A program made the position numbers and the translations under genes. Below the pieces are notes generated by a model. It was not told where the DNA came from and did not search any database. It saw only the letters and a list, made by a program, of their open reading frames with translations. From assembly GCA_004557455.1 (NCBI GenBank), contig SFDX01000039.1, forward strand, positions 1 through 17,226: DNA of 17,226 nucleotides. The letters are read 5' to 3'. Numbering within the stretch: the first letter of the stretch is position 1; every line of letters starts with the position of its first letter. Shown in pieces: positions 7,183 through 14,528 of the stretch. Source of the DNA: Akkermansia muciniphila. GTDB taxonomy: Bacteria > Verrucomicrobiota > Verrucomicrobiia > Verrucomicrobiales > Akkermansiaceae.

Positions 7183-8394
7183 TCACTGGGCTGTAGCGCG
7201 GAAATCGGGGGCCTGCTGCAGCAGCGCCTTCACCTCCCCGAGCAGGAAGAAGGAGCCGCAGATGAGCGTGCGGGGCGGCAGAGCAGCCACGGTCTCGACC
7301 AAGGTGGCGGGGGTGCTTACGGGGGCAGAGGAGACACGGCGCACCTTCTCTGCCAGCTCGGGGGGGGGCAGCATACGGGGGGACTGCACGGGCGGCAGCA
7401 CCCATTCCTCCACGAGGGGGCTGAGCAGCTCCAGCACCTCATCCAGGGCCTTATCCGCTGCGCCCGCAAAGACGCAGCGGGCCTTCTGCCCCGGGAACTC
7501 GCGGCGCCAGGTGGCGGTCAGCACGCGCATGGCGTGCGGGTTGTGCGCGCCGTCCAGAATCACCCCGGGGGCTATTTCCTCAAAACGGCCGGGCCACTGC
7601 ACGCGGCGAAGGCCCTCCGCCAGCTCGGCCTCCGAGCACAGGAAACCCGGCAGGGTGCGCAGGGCGGCCACGGCCAAGGCGGCATTGTAGCGCTGGTGCT
7701 CGCCGCGGAGCCCGGGCTGTTGCTCGGTGGGCTCGGCCACAATGCGGCATTCGGTGTCCATGGCCTGTGCTGCCTCGTGGATGGCCCGCCAGGCCTCCGG
7801 TTGCTGCGGGGAGGACACAGCGGGGCGATGCCAAGCGAGGATGGCTGCTTTCTCCCCTGCCACTTTGTAGAGGGTGTCGCCCAAGTACTGCGTGTGGTCC
7901 AGACCGATGGGTGTGAGCACCGCAACGTCCTTGGGTACGGCGTTGGTAGCATCCAGCCGGCCTCCCATACCAGTCTCCAGAACGATGAGGTCGGCCTCAC
8001 ACTCGCGGAACCACAGCATCGCCAAGGCCAGCACCAGCTCAAAGAAGGTGGGCTTCACCTCCCACGGCTCGATGGTCTCGCGCAGCAGGCGCACCAGCCG
8101 CACCACGGCGTCATCGGGTATCATCTCTCCGTTCACACGGATGCGCTCATTGAAGCGCACCAAGTGCGGCGACGTGAAGAGTCCCGTGCGGTAACCGGCC
8201 GCGCGCGCCACGCTCTCGGCAAAGGCACAGGTAGATCCCTTGCCGTTCGTGCCTGCTACATGGACAACGCGCGCGCGCGGGTAGAGCACGCCAAGCTCGC
8301 GCAGCAGACGGGTGATGCCCTCCAGCCCCAGTTTAATACCGAAGAGCTGGGTAGAATACAGCCAATCCAGCTCGCGTTGCAGCTCCGTGCTCAT
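7183..8394 (-). CDS. folC: Folylpolyglutamate synthase / dihydrofolate synthase
   Basis: 403 residues, close to the usual FolC length. FolC adds glutamate to dihydropteroate and/or to reduced folates using ATP, in the cytoplasm. Seen: the N-terminal ELDWLYSTQLFGIKLGLEGI start, P-loop VAGTNGKGST (46-55), FTSPHL (73-78), VLETGMGGRLDATNAV (138-153), GLDHTQYLG (164-172), the carbamylated-lysine type region GEKAAI (180-185, Lys182) and ILDGAHNPHAM (279-289). These are the Mur-ligase-like ATP site and folate site. It lies 12 bases downstream of ahcY and is likely in the same operon, which fits one-carbon supply for methionine synthesis. No strong terminator is seen after its stop. Whether it is bifunctional or only FPGS cannot be told from sequence. 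Start at ATG 8394 is preceded by ggaagcc. Confidence 0.93.
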   Translation of the reverse strand: MSTELQRELDWLYSTQLFGIKLGLEGITRLLRELGVLYPRARVVHVAGTNGKGSTCAFAESVARAAGYRTGLFTSPHLVRFNERIRVNGEMIPDDAVVRLVRLLRETIEPWEVKPTFFELVLALAMLWFRECEADLIVLETGMGGRLDATNAVPKDVAVLTPIGLDHTQYLGDTLYKVAGEKAAILAWHRPAVSSPQQPEAWRAIHEAAQAMDTECRIVAEPTEQQPGLRGEHQRYNAALAVAALRTLPGFLCSEAELAEGLRRVQWPGRFEEIAPGVILDGAHNPHAMRVLTATWRREFPGQKARCVFAGAADKALDEVLELLSPLVEEWVLPPVQSPRMLPPPELAEKVRRVSSAPVSTPATLVETVAALPPRTLICGSFFLLGEVKALLQQAPDFRATAQ

Positions 8395-8406
8395 GGCTTC
8401 CGGGTA

Positions 8407-9819
8407 TCAATAGCGGTAGGCGTCGTTCTTGAAGGGTCCCTCCACCGGCACACCGATGTAATCGGCCTGTTTCTGCGTGAGGGTGGTGAGGTGCACCCCC
8501 AGCTTGGCCAAGTGCAACCGCGCCACTTCTTCGTCCAGTTTCTTGGGCAGCACCTGCACCTTCACCTCGGCTGTCTCGCGCTGCTCCCACAGGGCCATTT
8601 GGGCGAGCACTTGGTTGGTAAAGCTGTTACTCATCACAAACGAAGCATGCCCGGTCGCGCAGCCCAGATTCACCAAGCGTCCCTCGGCCAGCAGATACAG
8701 GCTGTGTCCGTCCGGGAAGGTGTATTTGTCCACCTGCGGTTTGATATTCGTGCAGACGATACCCTCGCGGGCCTGCAGGCGGGCCACCTGAATCTCGTTA
8801 TCGAAGTGCCCGATGTTGCAGACGATGGCCTGGTCTTTCATGCGCTCCATGTGCTCCAGGGTGATGATGTCGCAGTTGCCGGTGCAGGTCACATAGATGT
8901 CACCCGTTCCGAGCGTATCCTCCACGGTGAGCACGCGGTAGCCTTCCATGGCGGCTTGCAGAGCGCAGATGGGGTCGGCCTCGGTCACAATGACCTGCGC
9001 GCCCAGCCCGCGGAGGGCCTGCGCGCAACCTTTGCCCACATCACCATAGCCGCAGATGACGGCTACCTTGCCCGCTATCATCACGTCCGTTGCGCGCTTG
9101 ATGCCGTCCGTAAGGCTCTCGCGGCAGCCGTAGAGGTTGTCAAACTTGCTCTTGGTCACGGAGTCGTTCACGTTGATGGCGGGGAAGAGCAGCCGGCCCT
9201 CGCGCTCCATGCGGTAGAGGCGGTGCACGCCGGTCGTGGTCTCCTCGGAGACGCCCTTCACCTCGGGCACCCAGCGGTGGAAGATGCCGGGCTGCTCGGC
9301 GGCGATGCGCTTGAGCAGGGCCTTGATGACGCGCTCTTCCTCGCTGCCGCCGGGGGTGTTCACCCAGGGGTCGCCTTCCTCCATCTCGTAGCCTTTGTGC
9401 AGCAGCAACGTGGCGTCGCCGCCATCGTCAACAATCAACTGCGGGCCCAGACCGTCCTCGTGGCACAGGGCTTTCCAAGTGCAGTCCCAGTACTCCTCGG
9501 GTGTCTCGCCTTTCCAGGCAAACACGGGGACGCCGGCGGCGGCAATGGCGGCGGCGGCGTGGTCTTGGGTGGAGAAGATGTTGCAGCTGGCCCAGCGCAC
9601 CTTCGCGCCGAGGGCCACCAAGGTCTCAATGAGGATGGCGGTCTGAATCGTCATGTGCAGCGAGCCGGAGATGCGTACACCGGCCAAGGGCTGCTGCGGA
9701 CCGTATTTCTCTCGGCAGGCCATCAAGCCCGGCATCTCGTACTCGGAAATCTCAATCTCTTTCCGACCCCAATCCTTCAGGCTGATGTCGGCCACCTTAT
9801 ATGCTGCGCTCTCGGTCAT
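8407..9819 (-). CDS. ahcY: Adenosylhomocysteinase (S-adenosyl-L-homocysteine hydrolase)
   Basis: 470 residues from ATG 9819. It reversibly hydrolyses S-adenosylhomocysteine to adenosine and homocysteine with bound NAD, recycling the product of SAM-dependent methylation; the homocysteine feeds methionine synthesis. Seen: AGVRISGSLHMTIQTAILIE (46-65), the NDSVTKSKFDNLYGCRESL block (218-236, Lys223/Asp227 at the positions of the human catalytic Lys186/Asp190), the Rossmann motif GYGDVGKG (257-264), and a C-terminus VEGPFKNDAYRY as in the family. It has the bacterial/protozoan-like insert around ETPEEYWDC. A longer in-frame start at 10008 would add 63 residues without homology and is rejected because a consensus promoter lies just upstream of 9819. 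Cytoplasmic tetramer expected. folC follows 12 bases after it. Confidence 0.96.
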   Translation of the reverse strand: MTESAAYKVADISLKDWGRKEIEISEYEMPGLMACREKYGPQQPLAGVRISGSLHMTIQTAILIETLVALGAKVRWASCNIFSTQDHAAAAIAAAGVPVFAWKGETPEEYWDCTWKALCHEDGLGPQLIVDDGGDATLLLHKGYEMEEGDPWVNTPGGSEEERVIKALLKRIAAEQPGIFHRWVPEVKGVSEETTTGVHRLYRMEREGRLLFPAINVNDSVTKSKFDNLYGCRESLTDGIKRATDVMIAGKVAVICGYGDVGKGCAQALRGLGAQVIVTEADPICALQAAMEGYRVLTVEDTLGTGDIYVTCTGNCDIITLEHMERMKDQAIVCNIGHFDNEIQVARLQAREGIVCTNIKPQVDKYTFPDGHSLYLLAEGRLVNLGCATGHASFVMSNSFTNQVLAQMALWEQRETAEVKVQVLPKKLDEEVARLHLAKLGVHLTTLTQKQADYIGVPVEGPFKNDAYRY

Positions 9820-9826
9820 ACGCCCC

Positions 9827-9855
9827 AGTCTACCCCCCGCTCTGCCGCTTGTCAA
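9827..9855 (-). promoter_or_regulatory. Consensus sigma70-type promoter of ahcY, predicted leaderless
   Basis: On the minus strand: TTGACA (9850-9855), 17-bp spacer, TAGACT (9827-9832), then 7 bases (ggggcgt) and the ATG at 9819. Transcription would begin at the start codon. No SAH or SAM riboswitch can fit in the transcribed leader, so any control must act at initiation or after translation start. Confidence 0.75.
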
Positions 9856-9943
9856 TCCTTTTGTGCGGCGGTGTTCGGTCAAATCCGTGGACGAAGCCTC
9901 TCTTTTCCCCACACAAAAAGTGTCGTTATGGCACACATTTTGC

Positions 9944-9971
9944 TTGCATGGGGGTGGGGCCTGCGTAGAAT
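9944..9971 (+). promoter_or_regulatory. Promoter of the RRM protein gene with a long leader
   Basis: TTGCAT (9944-9949), 16-bp spacer, TAGAAT (9966-9971). The transcript would start near 9978 and have a leader of about 130 nt, GC-rich, containing the palindromic gggccggcc. An ATG at 9973 in the same frame lies at the promoter and so is an unlikely start. It is divergent from the ahcY promoter, about 90 bp apart. Confidence 0.55.
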
Positions 9972-10110
9972 AATGAAAGGACGTGCTGTGTCCACCCGTT
10001 TTGAGCAACGAGGGGAGGGCCGGCCGTTCGCCCCCATCGACCGCGCGTCCGGGTGCGTTTGCAGAGCAGCCGGCAGGCGCGGATTCAGAACCGCATACAT
10101 ATCAAATCAC

Positions 10111-10770
10111 ATGGCAGAACACCACACTCAAGGCAGACAGGGTCAGGGTGCACGCCGGCGTCGCTATAACAGCAACAAACGCCGCCACCGCATGCCCCGC
10201 CCGGAGCCTGCTCCCGCGAAGAAACCCTCGCTGCTGCGCCGTATCCTGAGCTTCTTCGGCATCGGTAAGAAGAAGGATGAGCTCAAGAAGAACCTTAACA
10301 AGGATGCCGCAGGCTCCGACAAGCAGACGCCCAAACAGCGTGTGCGCATCGCAAAATCCGCCCAAAACCGGGCCGCCGGCAATCCCGCTGCCCCGCGCAA
10401 GAGGCGCCCGAACTCCACCCCGCCGACCCAAAACGGCCGGCTCTATGTGGGCAATCTCTCCTTTGAGGCTACCGAAGCCGAGCTGGAGGACCTCTTCAAG
10501 GGCTTCGGCAACGTCCGCAGCGTGGAGGTGATCTACAACCCGCGCACCTACAAGAGCAAGGGCTACGCCTTTGTGGAGATGTGCCGGACGGAGGACGCCC
10601 GACGCGCAGCAGAGATCCTGCACGGGCAGCCTTTCATGGGCCGCGAGATGATGGTGAGCGCCGCCAGCGAGCGCCGCGAGAAGCCCGAGGAAACCGAGCA
10701 AGCCCCCGCTCCCGCCGCCGAGCCCACGCCCGCTCCCGAAACCACCGCAGCGTCCTCTCCCGAGGCCTGA
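10111..10770 (+). CDS. RNA-binding protein with one RRM domain and basic N-terminal region
   Basis: 219 residues from ATG 10111. RRM at about 108-186: RNP2 LYVGNL (111-116), TEAELEDLFKGFG (121-133) for helix 1, NVRSVEVIYN for strand 2, RNP1 KGYAFVEM (150-157) and the EDARRAAEIL and GQPFMGREMMV ends. Aromatic residues of RNP1/RNP2 are present, so RNA binding is expected. The N-terminus (10-30) is Arg/Lys-rich, followed by an amphipathic LLRRILSFFGIGKKK (41-55) that may bind membrane or RNA, and the tail is Pro/Ala/Glu-rich. Bacterial RRM proteins of this kind are mostly cold-responsive RNA chaperones in cyanobacteria and others, usually shorter (80-110 aa), so the 110-residue N-terminal extension is unusual. 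It is divergent from ahcY, followed by a strong terminator, and monocistronic. Specific RNA targets are unknown. Confidence 0.88.
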   Translation: MAEHHTQGRQGQGARRRRYNSNKRRHRMPRPEPAPAKKPSLLRRILSFFGIGKKKDELKKNLNKDAAGSDKQTPKQRVRIAKSAQNRAAGNPAAPRKRRPNSTPPTQNGRLYVGNLSFEATEAELEDLFKGFGNVRSVEVIYNPRTYKSKGYAFVEMCRTEDARRAAEILHGQPFMGREMMVSAASERREKPEETEQAPAPAAEPTPAPETTAASSPEA

Positions 10771-10792
10771 TTCCCCTCCCCTTTCTTTCACC

Positions 10793-10829
10793 CACCCCGG
10801 GGCCGCAATACGCCGCCCCGGGGTGTTTT
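10793..10829 (+). terminator. Rho-independent terminator of the RRM gene
   Basis: A perfect 11-bp stem (10793-10803 caccccggggc with 10815-10825 gccccggggtg) has an 11-nt loop and is followed by tttt at 10826-10829. It lies 22 bases after the stop. Confidence 0.9.
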
Positions 10830-10867
10830 CTGTTCACCCGGAAGAGCGCCGGTAGGCAGACTTCACG

Positions 10868-10994
10868 ACACCGAGGATAGGAGCGCCCTCGATGTTGCGC
10901 CGAAATTCCGAAAGACAATCCGTTTCCGGAAAATCCCTTCATTCCGCAGTCGCCCATGCTCGCATCCTGCTACCACCTCGGTGTGGAGTCTCCA
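10868..10994 (-). repeat. Small dispersed repeat, copy 4, with inverted ends
   Basis: The ends are a 9-bp perfect inverted repeat: acaccgagg (10868-10876) and cctcggtgt (10976-10984). On the minus strand the internal part reads gtggtagcaggatgcgagca, then gactgcggaatgaaggg, then attttccggaaa, matching copies 2 and 3. It fills the gap between the RRM terminator and the porin promoter. No coding capacity was recognised. Confidence 0.65.
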
Positions 10995-11071
10995 CGTTCC
11001 GTGTTGCGGGGGAGTGTGGCGAAAATGCCATGAGGAAGGGGGCGGAATGCTCACTATAGAAAACTTGCGAT

Positions 11072-11100
11072 TTGCGGCAAAATGCGGTAAACCATAGATG
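11072..11100 (+). promoter_or_regulatory. Tentative promoter of the phosphate operon
   Basis: TTGCGG (11072-11077), 17-bp spacer and TAGATG (11095-11100), 38 bases before the chosen porin start. Another pairing, TTGCGA (11066-11071) with TAAACC (11089-11094), is possible. A TGGC-gaaaat-GCCA dyad lies at about 11016-11029. No recognisable Pho box (CTGTCAT direct repeats) was found, so the phosphate regulator's site is unidentified. Confidence 0.3.
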
Positions 11101-11138
11101 CAGCGCTGCTTGGGGCAGTGCTGAAACACAAGCAAACC

Positions 11139-12518
11139 ATGAGACGAGAAATCATGACATTGATGGCGGCGACCGTGCTGGTGAGCGCGGCGTCCGGAGC
11201 GCAGGAGAAGCCGGCAACCACGCCGGCACCGCAGCCGGCAGCCACGGCACAGCAGCCGGCAGCCACGGCACAGCAGCCGGCAGCCACGGCACAGCAGTCG
11301 GCAGCCACGGCACCGCAGCCGGCAGCCACGGCACCGCAGCCGAAGGTCGACCGCCTGAGCTTCTGCGAGTGGGCACCCAAGTGCCTGGTGCTGGTGGGGC
11401 CGGAGCGCAAGAACGTGCTGGACCCCTACGTGCAGGAGGTGAAGCTGAACCTGCGGGCTCAGTACCAGATCGGTGCGGTGGATCCCGCCGGCGGCGGTAA
11501 CCGCGTGAAGGGCGGCGCAAACGGCAACGGCCGCCGCAGCAACGATGAGTGGCGCCGCTTCCGTCTGGGTGCCCAGGCTAAGGTCTTCCACGACATCAAG
11601 CTGCTGGCCAACTGGAACGTGGGTGGACTGAACACCCGCGATGCCTACTCCGACGGCAGCTGGGACCGCACCACGAGCACCGCACAGCTCGATGAGTTGT
11701 ACGCCCAGGTGAAGATCAACCCCGTGACGCTCACGCTCGGTAAGTTCAAGCCCGCCTTCATGGGCGAGTACCGCACGAGCAGCGCGAACATCCTGACCTT
11801 CGAGCGCTCCCTTCCGGTCAACCAGCTGAAGGCCGAGAAGACCTGGGGTGTGAGCCTCAAGAACGCCGACAGCAAGGCCGCCTTCGGTTGGGAGGCCGGT
11901 GTCTGGCTCAACGGTCTGCACGAGGGTGTGTGGATGGAGCCGGCTTTCAACAGCAAGGACAACGCCACCTTCGGCGCCTCCGTCAGCTACAAGCTGAATG
12001 ACGAGAACCGCCTGTACCTCGACTACATGCACAGCTTCGCCAAGGAGGATCAGCTCCTCCACTACAACGGCCCGGGTGCCCGCGACGTGGTGGCCCTGAC
12101 CCTGGACAGCAAGTACGGCGACCTGAGCGTGATGACCGAGGCTCTCGCCGGTTTCAACACCATCGGCCTCGACAAGAAGAAGGGCGCCGGTGCGCAGAAC
12201 GTTTTCGGCTTCACCGTACTGCCGAGCTACAAGTTCACCCCGCACTGGGAGGGTGTGATGCGCTACCAGATCTCCGCCGGCAGCAATGCCGTGAAGGGTG
12301 ACGGCCACTTCTACACCCAGAACAGCACCTACTCCTCCGTGTGTGACCTGACCCAGGGCGTTTACGCCGGTATCAACTACTATGTGTGCCCGAAGAACCC
12401 GCACCCCATGAAGCTGATGCTCGGCGTGGAGTACCTGAACTCCCATGGTCGCGATGCCGCGGGCGGCAAGGGCTTCACGGGCTGGCAGTACTGCGCCGGC
12501 GTTCGCGTGAACTTCTGA
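11139..12518 (+). CDS. Outer-membrane phosphate-selective porin, OprP/OprO-like
   Basis: 459 residues from ATG 11139, which gives a charged start (MRREIM) followed by a hydrophobic core and a signal cleavage site near ASGA-Q (about 21). Starts at GTG 11118 and ATG 11154 are also possible; none has a Shine-Dalgarno. Residues 32-66 are five QPAATAQ-type heptads, likely a periplasmic linker. The rest is a barrel with alternating strands and typical Porin_O_P segments: RFRLGAQAKVFHDIKLLANW, LDELYAQVKI, LTLGKFKPAFMGEY and SSANILTFERSLPVNQL. It ends in CAGVRVNF, with Phe last. Position at the head of pstSCAB-phoU argues that it imports phosphate (or a pyrophosphate) across the outer membrane. Two Cys (FCEWAPKC) just after the linker are unusual. 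Substrate is inferred from context, as family members differ. Confidence 0.85.
   Translation: MRREIMTLMAATVLVSAASGAQEKPATTPAPQPAATAQQPAATAQQPAATAQQSAATAPQPAATAPQPKVDRLSFCEWAPKCLVLVGPERKNVLDPYVQEVKLNLRAQYQIGAVDPAGGGNRVKGGANGNGRRSNDEWRRFRLGAQAKVFHDIKLLANWNVGGLNTRDAYSDGSWDRTTSTAQLDELYAQVKINPVTLTLGKFKPAFMGEYRTSSANILTFERSLPVNQLKAEKTWGVSLKNADSKAAFGWEAGVWLNGLHEGVWMEPAFNSKDNATFGASVSYKLNDENRLYLDYMHSFAKEDQLLHYNGPGARDVVALTLDSKYGDLSVMTEALAGFNTIGLDKKKGAGAQNVFGFTVLPSYKFTPHWEGVMRYQISAGSNAVKGDGHFYTQNSTYSSVCDLTQGVYAGINYYVCPKNPHPMKLMLGVEYLNSHGRDAAGGKGFTGWQYCAGVRVNF
11232..11336 (+). repeat. Five tandem 21-bp repeats within the porin gene
   Basis: The unit cagccggcagccacggcacag repeats five times, with small changes in units 4 and 5, in frame, coding for QPAATAQ heptads. 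Copy-number change would lengthen or shorten the linker without breaking the frame, so it is not a phase switch. Confidence 0.92.
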
Positions 12519-12542
12519 TAAACAACTAACCGACAAACAACA

Positions 12543-13529
12543 ATGATCAAAAACATCCTACTGACAGCATGGTGCGCGTTGGCCCCGGTCATCGCCGCAG
12601 AGAGCATCACGGGCGCCGGTGCCTCCTTCCCGGCCCCGGTGTACCAGAAATGGACCTACACCTACAGCCAAGAGAACCCCGGCACCACGGTGACCTACCA
12701 GAGCCTGGGCTCCGGCGCGGGTCTCAACCAGATCAAGGCCGGCACGGTGGACTTTGCCGGCACGGACAACCCGCTGACCGCGGAGCAGCAGAAGGAGGCC
12801 GGCCTGGTGCAGGTTCCCATGCTGACCGGCGGCGTAGTGGTGGTGGTGAACCTGCCCGGCATCAAGGACGGCCAACTGAAGCTCAGCAAGGCCGTGCTCG
12901 CCGACATCTTCCTGGGGAAGATCAAGATGTGGAACGACAAGGCCGTGAAGGCCCTGAACCCGGGGCTCAAGCTGCCTGCCCGCAAGATTACGGTGGTGCA
13001 CCGCGCGGATTCTTCCGGTACCTCGTTCATCTTCACGAACTACCTCAGCAAGATCTCCGCTGACTGGCGCGAGAAGGTGGGTCAGGGTTCCTCCGTCAAG
13101 TGGCCCGTGGGCATCGGCGGTCAGAAGAACCCCGGCGTCTGCAACAACGTTGCGAAGATCAGCGGCTCCATCGGCTACACGGAGTACACTTACGCCACGG
13201 AGGCCAAGCTGGCTTGCGCTACGCTGGAGAACGCGGAGGGTAAGTTCGTGCGTCCCACTAAGGAGAGCTTCGCTGCCGGTGCTTCCGCCGCAGATTGGAA
13301 TAACGCGCCGGGCTTCTACATGGAGCTGACGAACGTGCCGGGTGAGAAGTCCTGGCCCATCACCGGTGTCACCTACATCCTGATTCGTCAGGACACGCCG
13401 GAGGCGAAGCGCGAGGCGCTGCGCAAGTACTTTACCTGGTGCTACACGAAGGGGGCAGCCGCTGCGGATGCGCTGAACTACGTGGCCCTGCCCAAGGACG
13501 TGGTAGACCTGGTACTGCCGACACTCTGA
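12543..13529 (+). CDS. pstS: Periplasmic phosphate-binding protein of the Pst ABC transporter
   Basis: 328 residues. The signal peptide (about 1-19, MIKNILLTAWCALAPVIAA) ends before ESITGAGASFPAPVYQKW (20-37), the classic mature PstS start. There is no lipobox Cys at the cleavage site, so a soluble periplasmic form is expected. Phosphate-contacting residues are in place by alignment to E. coli PstS: Ser28/Phe29, LGSGAG (55-60), DFAGTDNPL (70-78), and HRADSSGTSF (153-162, with Arg154 and Ser158-Gly-Thr160). The gene binds phosphate and hands it to PstC/PstA. It starts 24 bases after the porin stop, preceded by aaacaaca with no Shine-Dalgarno. A strong hairpin lies between it and pstC. Identity is secure. 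Confidence 0.96.
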   Translation: MIKNILLTAWCALAPVIAAESITGAGASFPAPVYQKWTYTYSQENPGTTVTYQSLGSGAGLNQIKAGTVDFAGTDNPLTAEQQKEAGLVQVPMLTGGVVVVVNLPGIKDGQLKLSKAVLADIFLGKIKMWNDKAVKALNPGLKLPARKITVVHRADSSGTSFIFTNYLSKISADWREKVGQGSSVKWPVGIGGQKNPGVCNNVAKISGSIGYTEYTYATEAKLACATLENAEGKFVRPTKESFAAGASAADWNNAPGFYMELTNVPGEKSWPITGVTYILIRQDTPEAKREALRKYFTWCYTKGAAAADALNYVALPKDVVDLVLPTL

Positions 13530-13560
13530 TTTCGGGTTTAACAGAGTAACCGGACCATAA

Positions 13561-13588
13561 GCCGCCGGGCATTGCGAGGCCCGGCGGC
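13561..13588 (+). promoter_or_regulatory. Intercistronic hairpin between pstS and pstC
   Basis: A perfect 10-bp stem, gccgccgggc (13561-13570) with gcccggcggc (13579-13588), has an 8-nt loop (attgcgag). No T tract follows, and pstC starts 20 bases later. Such hairpins can protect the upstream mRNA 3' end or partly attenuate, which would give more PstS than PstC/A/B. Inference; not tested. Confidence 0.75.
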
Positions 13589-13607
13589 GAATCCCCTCCG
13601 AAGAACC

Positions 13608-14516
13608 ATGCAACGAACGGATAAAATCTTTCGGCTGGTATGCCTGCTGTGCGCGCTGCCGGCAGCCCTGTTGCTACCGGCCATGCTGCTGCAGCTGCTG
13701 AGCAACTCGGCGGAGGCCTGGCACACCTTCGGGCTCAGCTTTTTGTGGAGCAGTGAATGGGATCCCGCTGCGGGGCAATACGGCGCCTGGCCCGGGATAG
13801 CGGGCACGCTGCTGACGACCGCCACGGCCCTGGTGCCCGCCGTCCCCTTGGCTTTCTCCGCGGCCCTGTTGCTCACGGAGGTGCCCGGCTGGCTGGCTAA
13901 ACCGCTGAGCCACGCCGTAGACCTTCTGGCCGCCATCCCCTCTGTCATCTACGGCATGTGGGGGCTTTTTGTGCTGGCTCCGCTCATGCAGGAGCATGTG
14001 CAGCCCCTGCTCGCCCGCCTGCCCGGCAGCATTTGGTTGCTGGGGGAGGATAACAGCGGCTTCGGCTTCCTGACCGCAGGTCTCATCCTGGCGTTGATGA
14101 TCCTGCCCTACATGTGCGCCATCATGCGCGATGTCATCTCCATGACCCCGCCCATGCTGCGCGAGGCGGCCTACGGTGTGGGCTGCACCTGCTTGGAGAC
14201 GACGCGCGATATCGTTCTGCGGCACGGGCTGCGGGGCATCATCGGCGGCATCTTCATCGGCCTGGGGCGCGCCCTGGGGGAGACGATGGCTGTGCTGTTC
14301 GTGGTCGGCAACATCATGGAGCCGCCCGCGGGGCTTTGCTCCTGCGGTACGACGATCGCTGCTACCCTGGCCAACAACTTTGCCGAGGCGGACGGCCTGC
14401 AGCGCAGTGCCCTGTTTGCCCTGGGTCTGGTGCTGGTGGTGATGAGCGTGGGCATTCAAGCCGGCGCGCAGTACTACCTGCGACTCACGGGTGCCAAGCG
14501 CGGCGAAACAATCTGA
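13608..14516 (+). CDS. pstC: Phosphate ABC transporter permease PstC
   Basis: 302 residues from ATG 13608 (an upstream TTG at 13572 lies inside the hairpin and is rejected). PstC is one of two inner-membrane permeases that pass phosphate from PstS to the cytoplasm. Several hydrophobic membrane segments are visible, starting with 8-30. The periplasmic region WDPAAGQYGAWPGIAGTLLTT (51-71), AIPSVIYGMWGLFVL (109-123), and the EAA-type loop PPMLREAAYGVGCTCLETTRDIVL to GLGRALGETMAVLFVVGN (181-235) identify PstC. The EAA loop docks on PstB. Cysteines at 193 and 195 in that loop are uncommon but not impossible. Shine-Dalgarno is weak (gaag, 5 bases before the start). Followed by pstA after 12 bases. 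Confidence 0.95.
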   Translation: MQRTDKIFRLVCLLCALPAALLLPAMLLQLLSNSAEAWHTFGLSFLWSSEWDPAAGQYGAWPGIAGTLLTTATALVPAVPLAFSAALLLTEVPGWLAKPLSHAVDLLAAIPSVIYGMWGLFVLAPLMQEHVQPLLARLPGSIWLLGEDNSGFGFLTAGLILALMILPYMCAIMRDVISMTPPMLREAAYGVGCTCLETTRDIVLRHGLRGIIGGIFIGLGRALGETMAVLFVVGNIMEPPAGLCSCGTTIAATLANNFAEADGLQRSALFALGLVLVVMSVGIQAGAQYYLRLTGAKRGETI

Positions 14517-14528
14517 TCTCTTGATACC

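Noticed and set aside
9819..9980. SAH or SAM riboswitch upstream of ahcY
   Set aside because: The promoter leaves no leader before the ATG, and no matching secondary structure was recognised.
7534..10770. A 1078-codon open frame on the plus strand
   Set aside because: Up to 9819 it is antisense to folC and ahcY, with His/Gln/Gly-rich composition typical of a shadow frame in GC-rich DNA. Only the last part (from ATG 10111) is real, coding the RRM protein.
11010..11138. Search for a Pho box before the porin
   Set aside because: No CTGTCAT-type direct repeats are present; the dyad at about 11016-11029 does not resemble a known PhoB site.
10863..12536. A 557-codon minus-strand frame over the porin gene
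   Set aside because: It opposes the porin; its CRGC-type repeats are the reverse reading of the 21-bp repeat.
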